From Herpomyces periplanetae (lineage: Eukaryota; Ascomycota; Laboulbeniomycetes; Herpomycetales; Herpomycetaceae), in NCBI GenBank assembly GCA_009733715.1, contig WMKJ01000047.1, forward strand, positions 1 through 64,000: DNA of 64,000 bases. The letters run 5' to 3'. The translations under genes and the position numbers were made by a program. How positions within the stretch are numbered: the first letter of the stretch is position 1; every line of letters begins with the position of its first letter. A model generated the notes under the pieces. It had not been told where the DNA came from and did no database searches. It worked only from the letters and a program-made list of their open reading frames with translations. Shown piece after piece: positions 1 to 8,014 of the stretch.

Positions 1-696
1 CCGAACTGTTCCGATGAAATTTCAAATCAGTTGCCAGATTCGGATACCGCTGCATCCGCACCCGGTAGCACCGATGGGTCTCGTGGCGAAGCAGCTGGTG
101 CTGAACAGGCTGATCCTGCCCCGCCTGCTCACTCCGCAGGGTCATCATTGAGTGCTGACGATATTCGAAGTGTAACTATCAGTGTTACTCAGGGCGTTGT
201 GGAAACTGTCTCAGCTGCTCCGCTTTCAATTGAGCCGACTGTTCCAATTCTACCTGGAGTACCTGTGGTACCGTTCGACGGTACTAATGGAGTTAGTGGA
301 GCGGAATCCGCAAACGGTGTTCCTGGATCGGGTAACTCTAACGCCCCAAATAGTGTAGTTCCGGTTGCAGTAACGACTGTGTTATATACGACGTCTATTA
401 TTGGTGGTGCTGCGCTTACGGGGGCCGGGGAGATGCCTCCTTTCCCGACTGATGATGCTAGTGGTGCGGTGCCTTTCGATTCCTCAGGTTCGGCAGCTGG
501 TGCCGGATTCGGGGGGGAGTCCGCATGGGATGCAACCGCAGACTCTGGGTTCGGGTCGTTTGGTACGGGTGTCGGCTCGATGGCTGAGCCCAGTGTCCAA
601 CCGTTTACTGGCGCGGGCATGAGAAATGTGAAGTCGTCGGCTTCCCTTGCTATGAGCTTGATAATGTGCATTGCTTTCACTATGATATTCTGGTAA
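1..696 (+). CDS. 3' end of a probable GPI-anchored cell-wall/surface protein (partial)
   Basis: The frame is open from base 1, so this is the C-terminal 231 residues of a gene that begins outside the window. The visible part is low in complexity and rich in Ser, Ala, Gly, Pro and Thr, with no recognisable enzyme domain. It ends in a hydrophobic stretch (SLAMSLIMCIAFTMIFW) directly before the stop, preceded by small residues and a basic spacer (GAGMRNVKSS). That is the layout of a GPI-attachment signal, so a wall or plasma-membrane anchor is likely, with the Ser/Thr-rich part probably O-glycosylated. Similar tails occur on fungal GPI-anchored chitinases, glucanases and adhesins, so the family cannot be named without the N-terminus. 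A minus-strand frame across the same bases is only a shadow. Coding status is fairly sure; function is inference. Confidence 0.7.
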   Translation, partial: PNCSDEISNQLPDSDTAASAPGSTDGSRGEAAGAEQADPAPPAHSAGSSLSADDIRSVTISVTQGVVETVSAAPLSIEPTVPILPGVPVVPFDGTNGVSGAESANGVPGSGNSNAPNSVVPVAVTTVLYTTSIIGGAALTGAGEMPPFPTDDASGAVPFDSSGSAAGAGFGGESAWDATADSGFGSFGTGVGSMAEPSVQPFTGAGMRNVKSSASLAMSLIMCIAFTMIFW

Positions 697-1045
697 AATA
701 TTTGTTTGGTTAATTTCTGATCATATTATTGCCGTTTCTCTGCTGCCACAAACTACGACGTCAAATATGCTCAATGTTCTGTATGATCTCGTATTGGTCA
801 TATTTTATATATTATGAAACTATTGGTGGTGGGATCTCGGTGTACTCATTTCTTGTATTAATTCGGAGTTGATGGTTGTTCCCTTAATGTTCACTGCAAT
901 GAATTTGGCATATTTTCTTTAATTGGTCGATCGTATTGTAAGGACGGTTGGTGGGTTCCGGTATCGGTGAGGTGGTTTGCGTCTCGCTGACCCTATAGGC
1001 AAGGGTTTATGCATGACGCGTTTGGCGCTGATTGTAACGGGAAAT
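697..1045. other. Convergent intergenic spacer (349 bp)
   Basis: This spacer lies between the stop of the GPI-type gene on the plus strand and the stop of the carnitine carrier on the minus strand, so it should hold the 3' ends of both transcripts. It is T-rich on the plus strand. I see no further gene, repeat or RNA in it. Confidence 0.5.
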
Positions 1046-2265
1046 TTAGTCGAACAAGTTTGATAGCGCGCGGCTCGTCATTTCCACGCCTAAGAATGTG
1101 GCGGCATTGGCGGGAACTGCCCGGATGAGTGCCGATGAGAGACCCGGGTAAAAGGCGCGGATTCCCGAGAAAAAGGATGGATTTGCAGACGTTTGGCGGC
1201 CGGTGGAGTAGATTCGATAAATTGTACGGGTAATAGACGGGGATTCGGACTTGGAATCGGTTTGGCTGGCCTGAATTCTACTTTTGACAGTGTCTATAGG
1301 GAAAACTGGGATCCACATGGCAATTCCAGCAACGGCGCCGGAAATGCATATAGTGGTCAGGGATGGTGAGGGATTTGGATTGGCAGATGTAGGAGGTGTA
1401 AGGAGGCGTTTGACGGCTTCGTAAGAAGCGAAGTAGAAAGCGGAACCAGGAGCATCCCGAGCGAGGGTCATGGTAGCACCACGAAAAAGGCTTGATATGC
1501 CGCCATTAGCGTAAAGATGACGCACAACATGCCATGTGCCGGTAAAATGAGGGTTTTTGGAAGATGGCTCAGAGGATTGGACTTGTAAAAGAACTTTAAC
1601 ACGTTCAAACGGAGTAGTAGCAAAAGTCATGGGAATGGCACTTATGAAGCCGGCAGTAGCCAGTTGTGAAATTGAGAAAGTATGGGTAGCAGCGGCATGA
1701 GTGGAGAACACAGAAACGATTGATTTACCGAGACCATAGCCCTGGAAAATGCAAGTTAATAAGAAATGGAAGAAAACAGTAGAAAGGGAATTTTGTGAGG
1801 GAGGGATTCTTAACATACCCAAAAACTGATAGCGACTAGAGGTATAGACAGAAAGGTAGTGTTAGCGTAAAAGCTGTAACCAAGGTAGAACATGGAAAAC
1901 AGGTGAACGTACATATTGGAGTTACGCCGAGCAAGGGAGCAGAAATACCAGCGTACAACCCCTGGAACAAGTTAGTGATGGTAGCGAAAAATGAAGAAGC
2001 GAATAGGCTGACAATATGCGGTACGTACACGAAAACCAGACACGGCGATTATACGACGAGCAATGGCTAGTGCGCTGGGAGACGATGAAGCAAGGGAGGG
2101 AAGTTGGGTGCAACAAGTTTGTTGTTGTACTTTAATAAGATCGAAGGGGTGGCCCACGATAACAGAGCATACACCACCTACGGCACCGGAAACCAGTGCG
2201 CGAGTTAGCGAGGTTGAAGAATCGCTGACGTCGTTGGCCGGCTGAGTATCAGATAACGAATCCAT
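1046..2265 (-). CDS. CRC1: Mitochondrial carnitine/acylcarnitine carrier (SLC25 family), 4 exons
   Basis: Predicted exons on the minus strand are 2265-2029, 1961-1913, 1835-1819 and 1741-1046, giving 332 aa. Introns are 67, 77 and 77 nt, with donors GTACGT, GTACGT and GTATGT. The first two have clear CTAAC branch sites. The product is a six-helix mitochondrial carrier with three repeats, each carrying the Px[DE]xx[KR] signature: PFDLIK (about residue 40), PFERVK (145) and PIDTVK (249). The segments GGVCSVIVGHPFD, TLARDAPGSAFYF and RAVPANAATFLG fit the carnitine/acylcarnitine subfamily (yeast Crc1, Aspergillus AcuH, human SLC25A20). Such a carrier exchanges acylcarnitine for carnitine across the inner membrane, feeding acetyl or fatty acyl units to the matrix. 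The upstream codon two triplets before the chosen ATG is TTG, so 2265 is taken as the start. Exon 3 is only 17 nt. A related Ymc-type or ornithine carrier is the main alternative. Confidence 0.88.
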
Positions 2266-2638
2266 TGTCAATGTGTAGAGATGTTACGTTGGTGAGTCTG
2301 TTGTGCGCTGGGCCTGAGTACACGTAAATTTTTCACATTAGCGAATCAATCTGGGTGCCGCTATGCGGCCTGCGCGCTGATTCCTCCGTATATATGCTAC
2401 TTCTTTTTAGCCTCTCGTTGACAATCCGACGTTTGCGCGCGCATGCGTGTGTGTGTACGTGCGAGCGTGTATACGTGTATATGCCCCAGATGTACCAACA
2501 TTAGCCCTGAACACTGCAACACAAACGTGGACATAACGCGTACACTTATTTATCTATATATACTGATTTGTTTTTCTGATTATCAGCACCCACTAGTGGC
2601 TCAAGCGCGCACTGGCCGGTCCGGTCTAGAGGTGGTCC
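2266..2638. promoter_or_regulatory. Intergenic region between the carnitine carrier start and the tRNA gene
   Basis: This 373-bp stretch must hold the 5' UTR and promoter of the minus-strand carrier gene and the upstream flank of the plus-strand tRNA. It contains a long alternating purine-pyrimidine run (listed separately). A small open frame across it has no family resemblance and runs into the tRNA, so it is not called. Confidence 0.4.
2434..2463. repeat. 30-bp strictly alternating purine-pyrimidine tract
   Basis: Every base from 2434 to 2463 alternates pyrimidine and purine, mixing CG, CA/TG and TA steps. A second alternating run follows from about 2465 to 2483 after one break. Such tracts can adopt left-handed Z-DNA under negative supercoiling. 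It sits about 170-200 bp upstream of both the carrier start codon and the tRNA gene. Confidence 0.8.
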
Positions 2639-2710
2639 AGCTGAATGGCGCAGCGGAAGCGCGCCGGGCTCATAACCCGGAGGGCAGTGGATCGAAACCA
2701 CTTTCAGCTA
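2639..2710 (+). tRNA. tRNA-iMet(CAT): Initiator tRNA-Met (anticodon CAT), no intron
   Basis: The 72-nt sequence folds as a complete cloverleaf. The 7-bp acceptor stem pairs AGCTGAA with TTCAGCT, with discriminator A at 2710. The D stem is GCGC/GCGC, the anticodon stem CCGGG/CCCGG around loop CTCATAA with CAT at 2671-2673, and the T stem AGTGG/CCACT. Several marks are those of a eukaryotic initiator rather than an elongator: the first pair is A-T, the anticodon stem ends in three G-C pairs, and the T loop reads ATCGAAA, with A instead of T at position 54. No serine tRNA precedes it, unlike the dimeric tRNA-Ser/tRNA-iMet genes of Schizosaccharomyces. Confidence 0.97.
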
Positions 2711-2717
2711 CTCTCGC

Positions 2718-2722
2718 TTTTT
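2718..2722 (+). terminator. RNA polymerase III terminator of the initiator tRNA gene
   Basis: A run of five T on the sense strand begins 8 nt after the discriminator base. This is the usual Pol III stop signal. Confidence 0.8.
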
Positions 2723-2936
2723 GACCAACCAGGCCGCTAGGAAATTCCTTTTGGCAAGCTAGGTAAGCGCTGGACACAAGGGCTTATATAATCAGAATGG
2801 GGGTGGTGAGTAGCGTTTTGCAGGTGCAGAAATAGTTGGGAAAGTGTGAAAAATAGTGGGAAAGTTTATTTTTTTTGGGGCAGGGGAAGCGAAAGCGGAA
2901 GAGGATAATTTATCAAGCAAAGAATACGCGTTAAAA

Positions 2937-5804
2937 TTATTCCTGGTGTAAAGCAAAGCACCGTTCAACAGAGTCGTGGCGATTACCCCACCATTCGGGC
3001 ATTTTTCGCTTTAACAATAATACAAGAACAAACAGAACAAATAAACTAATATTACTACCAGCATCAAAGGCGGCACCGAGTAAATAAGAATAACGCTTAA
3101 CAGTAGGAGGTTCGTCTAGACTGGTATCATCGGTGTCGTGGCATACATCATTTTTGCCCTCATCAGAAGAATCAGTAGGAGCGTAACCCCACATAGTTTT
3201 GAACTTGTCACTTGGTCGCATTGAAACTTTTGCTTTGCGACGAGCACGGCGAGCAAGTCTACGGGCACGGAAAAAGTTTCCGAATTTACTACTAAGTAGA
3301 GATGATAGAGCGATGAAGAAGCGGGTTGAGTAACCAGTAGAAACGTTTCCGTAAAAGTAAGCCAGAGCAGAGAATAAAATTGTAGTGTTGAAAAGATCGG
3401 CCCGGCATCGTGGCCAACGACGATGTACAACATAAATCGTAACTGGCATCATGGCACCGAGTACACATCCCCAGGGAAGAAGAGCATAACGAGAAGCTTC
3501 TTGCATCAAACGGCGAGGACCAATTATTACGAATAAGACGGTTAAAGCATTTAACGAGGCATAAGCTTGACCAGTCCATTGATGTTGTGGATCATTTCTT
3601 TGACCGAGAAGTTGCTCCCGACCGGATTCATTCATGGCCCATTGAATAGCAATATAATTGATTGGAACACCGATAACTGCACCGAATAATTGACTGAAGA
3701 AGACGGTACGGGGCGCAACATGCATAAAGTGAGCAATTTTCATGTCTTGAAGCATATGTTGTGCTCGGTACCATGTTCCGCCGGCCACGGCCATATAAGT
3801 TGAAGCACCGACAGGATGACGTTGAGTACCCGATCGATCGACGAGAATACCATAGATTAAGGCATTAACTGTACCAGTAGCAACCTGAAATGAAGATAAG
3901 GCGTATAACCAAGCCATGGGTATAATTACAATAGCACCGACAAGTAAAGCAGCTGCAAAGACAGTAGGATGAAGTTCTAGGACGGTAGTTTGGGTTAGGA
4001 TCATACCAATTGAAGCAGTGGCAGCAATAAAGAGTGCGAGGAACCAATGAGTCGGCAGTTCACGATATTCACGCATTAGAACGTTCAAACGATCAGAATA
4101 AGACCAATAAATTCCAAGGGGATGGTGACCTTCAAGCGAACATTTTCGAATAGCTTGGCTGATGGTAGACCGACCAAACATTGCCATCCATGAAAATGCC
4201 GACGTGAAGGCAGCAAAATCGAAAAATATGGTTGAAGCGTAATGAGAACCAATTTGAACGGGTCCAAGTCTTGCGAGAGCTTCAGTATCGACCATTTTGT
4301 CGGCTGTTAATAACTTTTCAAAAGGATAGGGTTTACCATCAGTTGTCCAAAGACGATTGCTCATTAGATTCTGTTTATAAGAGTTAAGTGGGCTCCATTT
4401 CATAAGGGGAATTAAAATCCAACATTGAATAACATATGCAAGCGTAACGAGAACGGTAGCCCAAAATGGAACGATTAAAGGGTTCATCCAATGTGCGGAA
4501 ATATGAGACCAATTCAATGATAAGTTTAGAACGCCCATACCACCTAGACCGGAACCAATGAAATTAGCTGTAGCGTTTTTTGGCATAACCCAGCACAACA
4601 TTGCAACAGAGCTAAGCATTGGGAATACATATTCGGGAAGCATTTGCCAAACTGCCATAAATGCAACAGCAGCGAGGAAAAATGCTCTACGGCGTCTCTG
4701 TCTGGGATCTTGACGGGTGGATCGTCGCAGAGTTTCGAATACTTGAGAATGCATAAGAGCACGATGCCATGGGAGTGATGGTTCATATAATACAAAGCTT
4801 CTGGCAAGGCCAGCGTAAGAGTAACCAATAAGCACGACAGAGAGCATGAATGGGATAGCCACGTAAGTATTGATTGGTTTATCATAATAAAGGTTAGAGA
4901 GGATTATGGGATTAGCAGCGAGACAGCTTGTAGCACCTGAAGCGGCAGTTATGGTTACAAGGACATGTTCTTTGACATTCCATGGACCCGGATTCAAACT
5001 GAACTGGAAGCGAGTCCAAGGGATTCCAATTTTCCATGCTGGCAGGGTAGCAAGTAAAGTTCCTAAATAATGAGAAATGATTTGAACGAATAATGGAGAG
5101 AATGGAACACTGGTAGAGCGAAAAGTTGCAAGTTGAGATACAAATGCACCAACTCCGACAAAGAGGATAGAAAGGATAAAATATCGAAATGTAACAGCGG
5201 GAAGGGTTGGATCATCATCAAATGTTACAGCTTCACGGACTTCTAGAGGAATTTGACGAATATCCTCAGGTAATTCTGATTCATCCGCACATGGCTTTCC
5301 TCCATGAGAAATATGTGATTTGGCAGGACTCAAGTCGGGTAAGGTGGAGCTGATATGATCCATGGCCACGGTATTATCGCTATCACAAACATTTTCATCG
5401 TTGGTGAAACGAGGACAAGAAGTCTGGGGAAATATGCCAGAAGTAATGATAGAATGGTATTGTGGGTTGCTTGGTTCATGGGATTCTAGGGTAATTGGAA
5501 ACTCGGGAGGATCATGAAAGTTTTCTGGTTCACAGTAGGATGTACTAAAGTGATGAGCGGACGAAGCATTGGCATGACCATTACCACCATTATTATACTT
5601 CAGATTATTAGGAGAAAGATTAGAAAGTATTGTATGAGATGGTGAATTAATAGATCCAAATGTAGGCTTTTCCGATTCAATAACCTGAGTAGCAGTATCA
5701 ACAGCTTGAGCAAAAGTTAAGACAGGTGCTGGCTCAATTGAAGCACCCGATGGCTTTCGGAATTTATTGCCAATATTAAGAATTTTTCCTCGCTTTCGAC
5801 CCAT
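2937..5804 (-). CDS. Oligopeptide transporter, OPT/ISP4 family
   Basis: One uninterrupted frame encodes 955 aa from the ATG at 5804. The family marks are clear. DDPTLPAVTFR comes just before the first membrane segment (about 197-207). The NPG box and KEH are at 271-280 (NPGPWNVKEH). The KIPPR-type box reads HVAPRT at about 695-700, and PEWWGN lies near the C-terminus (936-941). About 14-16 hydrophobic segments follow a cytosolic N-tail of roughly 200 residues, which is longer than in many OPT proteins. OPT proteins are proton-coupled plasma-membrane or endomembrane importers of tetra/pentapeptides and related compounds such as glutathione. A loop before the last helices (about 844-904) carries an Arg-rich run (RARRLARRARRKAK) and then an acidic stretch. 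It is divergently transcribed from BNA6 across a 716-bp spacer. Substrate cannot be predicted. Confidence 0.95.
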   Translation of the reverse strand: MGRKRGKILNIGNKFRKPSGASIEPAPVLTFAQAVDTATQVIESEKPTFGSINSPSHTILSNLSPNNLKYNNGGNGHANASSAHHFSTSYCEPENFHDPPEFPITLESHEPSNPQYHSIITSGIFPQTSCPRFTNDENVCDSDNTVAMDHISSTLPDLSPAKSHISHGGKPCADESELPEDIRQIPLEVREAVTFDDDPTLPAVTFRYFILSILFVGVGAFVSQLATFRSTSVPFSPLFVQIISHYLGTLLATLPAWKIGIPWTRFQFSLNPGPWNVKEHVLVTITAASGATSCLAANPIILSNLYYDKPINTYVAIPFMLSVVLIGYSYAGLARSFVLYEPSLPWHRALMHSQVFETLRRSTRQDPRQRRRRAFFLAAVAFMAVWQMLPEYVFPMLSSVAMLCWVMPKNATANFIGSGLGGMGVLNLSLNWSHISAHWMNPLIVPFWATVLVTLAYVIQCWILIPLMKWSPLNSYKQNLMSNRLWTTDGKPYPFEKLLTADKMVDTEALARLGPVQIGSHYASTIFFDFAAFTSAFSWMAMFGRSTISQAIRKCSLEGHHPLGIYWSYSDRLNVLMREYRELPTHWFLALFIAATASIGMILTQTTVLELHPTVFAAALLVGAIVIIPMAWLYALSSFQVATGTVNALIYGILVDRSGTQRHPVGASTYMAVAGGTWYRAQHMLQDMKIAHFMHVAPRTVFFSQLFGAVIGVPINYIAIQWAMNESGREQLLGQRNDPQHQWTGQAYASLNALTVLFVIIGPRRLMQEASRYALLPWGCVLGAMMPVTIYVVHRRWPRCRADLFNTTILFSALAYFYGNVSTGYSTRFFIALSSLLSSKFGNFFRARRLARRARRKAKVSMRPSDKFKTMWGYAPTDSSDEGKNDVCHDTDDTSLDEPPTVKRYSYLLGAAFDAGSNISLFVLFVLVLLLKRKMPEWWGNRHDSVERCFALHQE

Positions 5805-6520
5805 TGAAACTGGGATGATGGAAGATGATATAGTGTAACTGTTCTAGTGATTAACTGTATCGATATTTGAAAGAATAAGATATTATCCCGCCAATGAAAA
5901 ATGTTCAAATCATTAAGATAAACAATCGGGTCAACTGAGACAAATTGTCAGTCGTAAGAGCTTCAAACCGATTGACCAAAGTTAATTAATATTCAGACTT
6001 GAAAGAGTTAATATAAGAATGAGAATAATCCTGACTAGAAAGTTGAATACTTTGATCAAGCGGCCATCCAACATTACCCGAAAAAGATGAATTTGTGGAT
6101 AAATAAGGGAAAAATGGTGATAGAATGGATAGAGAATCTTAACAGACGGAATTGTTCATGATTGACTTTCCTTTATCATTGAAGGAACTGTTTATTTACT
6201 CTCGAATGTATGCTTTTAGCGACGAAACTTCCGCAAACTTTTCTCGAAAAATCGAGTTTTGCGATGTTTACGACTCTTATGACGTCATAGAAGGAACTAT
6301 ACACACTACGCCGGATCAACAAAGGTCCGGCTGGAACGTCGGAAAAGCAGTTTGTCCGTGTATGGAGAAAATTCGAAAATTTTCGAGAAGCAATAAACGA
6401 TTTCGAAGGGCATTCGACGGGTTTCGTGCTTGATTATTCCTTCACTATTTTGTGATTAGCCGTGGAATTGTGAGACTAATTGATAAAACTTACCTTAGAA
6501 AATCTTTTTCCCTTTACAAA
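5805..6520. promoter_or_regulatory. Shared divergent promoter region of the OPT transporter and BNA6
   Basis: These 716 bp separate the start codons of two divergently transcribed genes. The stretch holds a perfect CRE-type octamer (listed separately). A 91-codon frame from an ATG at 6158 to 6433 lies inside it. It resembles no family I know and may be chance or a leader frame. No other structure is evident. Confidence 0.5.
6280..6287. promoter_or_regulatory. CRE-type site TGACGTCA
   Basis: This perfect palindromic octamer is the binding site of Atf1/Sko1-type bZIP factors and is also accepted by Gcn4. It is 234 bp upstream of the BNA6 ATG and about 475 bp upstream of the OPT ATG. Its use is inference. 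Confidence 0.4.
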
Positions 6521-7762
6521 ATGGGTATGATATCTCCACCTCCTCCCAATTTCTGCTATATTCTACCTCCATCCTTAAAGAAACAAGTTTGCCAATGGAT
6601 AGAAGAAGATGCACCAAACTTTGATTATGCCGGTTATGTTGTTGGAGAATCCCAGGTTCAAGCTCAACTCTTTGCTAAGTCTCCTGTAGGTCTTCATTTT
6701 CACATATTTTATTCGATATGCCTGTACAACCAAGTTGACGTGTCTAACATTCGAATGATGATAAAAACACCACCCAGGGAATTCTTGCCGGTGTACCATT
6801 TTTTAATGAAGTTTTTTCCCAGTTAGACTGCCAGTAAGTATTTCATAAAAGAAGGGGGGACGTTTTTCTCAACAAAAAAGAGGCCACTTGAACATTATTA
6901 TTTTAACTTATATCTTCATCGCATTTCCTTGCTCGTGTAAAACAAAAATTCAAGGGTAACTTGGATACTTAATGAAGGCCAACCCATTCCAATTACTACT
7001 CGGAACAATACATTTCAGCCTGTACATTGTGCCACTGTGTCTGGTCCTGTACGAAAATTGTTAATCGGCGAACGAGTAGCTTTGAATATTCTAGCGCGCT
7101 GCTCTGGAATTGCCACACAATCATCGGTATTACTAGCAAAGCTTCGTAGTGCAGGATATACAAATCGACTAGCCGGAACGCGAAAAACCACGCCAGGATT
7201 TCGTCTTGTTGAAAAGTACGCCATGTTGGTTGGAGGCTGTGATACACATCGTCACGACCTATCAAGTATGATAATGCTCAAAGATAATCATATTGCAACG
7301 TTTGAACATGGATCCAAAATAAAAGCTCTAACACCGTCAAATTCAATATTTGAGAGTTCCACAGATAAAAAGGCCGCATGCCCTGAACAGCCTTGTGCGC
7401 TGTCAAGAGCTATTGAACAAGCTCGAGTAGTTGGAGGGTTTGCACTAAAGATCGAAGTCGAATGTAACTCATATCAACAGGCCGACGCTGCAGTAGCCGC
7501 TGGCGCAGATGTGATAATGCTTGACAATTTCCCTCCTAAAGAAGCTAGAGCATGTGCGCAAAAACTTCGAGAAAAATGGATCACTAATGCTAAACAGTGT
7601 CAAAATGGTGATTTACCTCGCAAATTTCTTGTTGAAGTTAGCGGAGGTCTTACCAATGAAAACATTTTTGATTATGCCTGCAATGACTTTGACGTTATCA
7701 GTACTAGTTCTTTACATCAAGGTGTTAAACACGTTGACTTTTCCTTGAAAGTGTCCCTGTAG
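6521..7762 (+). CDS. BNA6: Nicotinate-nucleotide pyrophosphorylase (quinolinate phosphoribosyltransferase), 3 exons
   Basis: Predicted exons are 6521-6685, 6778-6833 and 6955-7762, giving 342 aa. Introns are 92 and 121 nt, with donors GTAGGT and GTAAGT. The enzyme joins quinolinate and PRPP to make nicotinate mononucleotide, CO2 and PPi, the last de novo step shared by NAD pathways, in the cytosol and nucleus. N-terminal matches include GILAGVPFFNEVF. The barrel carries GERVALNILARCSGIAT, TRKTTPG (about 149-155), the HR pair (172-173), KDNH (183-186), EVEC (241-244), ADVIMLDNF and VSGGL (302-306), all substrate-binding segments of the family. It is longer than yeast Bna6 (295 aa), mainly through an insert at about 192-223 and a smaller one near 282-295. 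The start was set at the first ATG in frame with the family N-terminus; another Met follows two codons later. Confidence 0.93.
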
Positions 7763-8014
7763 TGTACACAAATTATAGAGACACAGGAAAACCTTCCACC
7801 TGGTGATCCATTATGTTTGCGCTTTTACCTCAATTTCTTCCCTACAAACCGTCCAATGTTAAATTTCCCTATCATTACGTCACCACCACTAATACACCTG
7901 CTGACTTATAGCCCCGAAACTATATAAATCAAAGCAGTCCCCCCTTTGCCAAAAATCTCCTTCAAACTTTTCTTCCTCCCCATTCTCTGCCCAATACGAT
8001 AAATATAGCGCCTT
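7763..8014. other. Convergent spacer between BNA6 and NOP56
   Basis: Both genes end here, 252 bp apart. The stretch is C/T-rich on the plus strand near 7,930-8,000. No gene or RNA is recognised. Confidence 0.5.

Noticed and set aside
2560-2640. tRNA-Ser fused upstream of the initiator tRNA, as in fission yeasts
   Set aside because: No cloverleaf or T-loop sequence is present directly upstream.
6158-6433. 91-codon frame in the OPT/BNA6 divergent promoter
   Set aside because: No homology or intron context; it sits where both promoters must lie.
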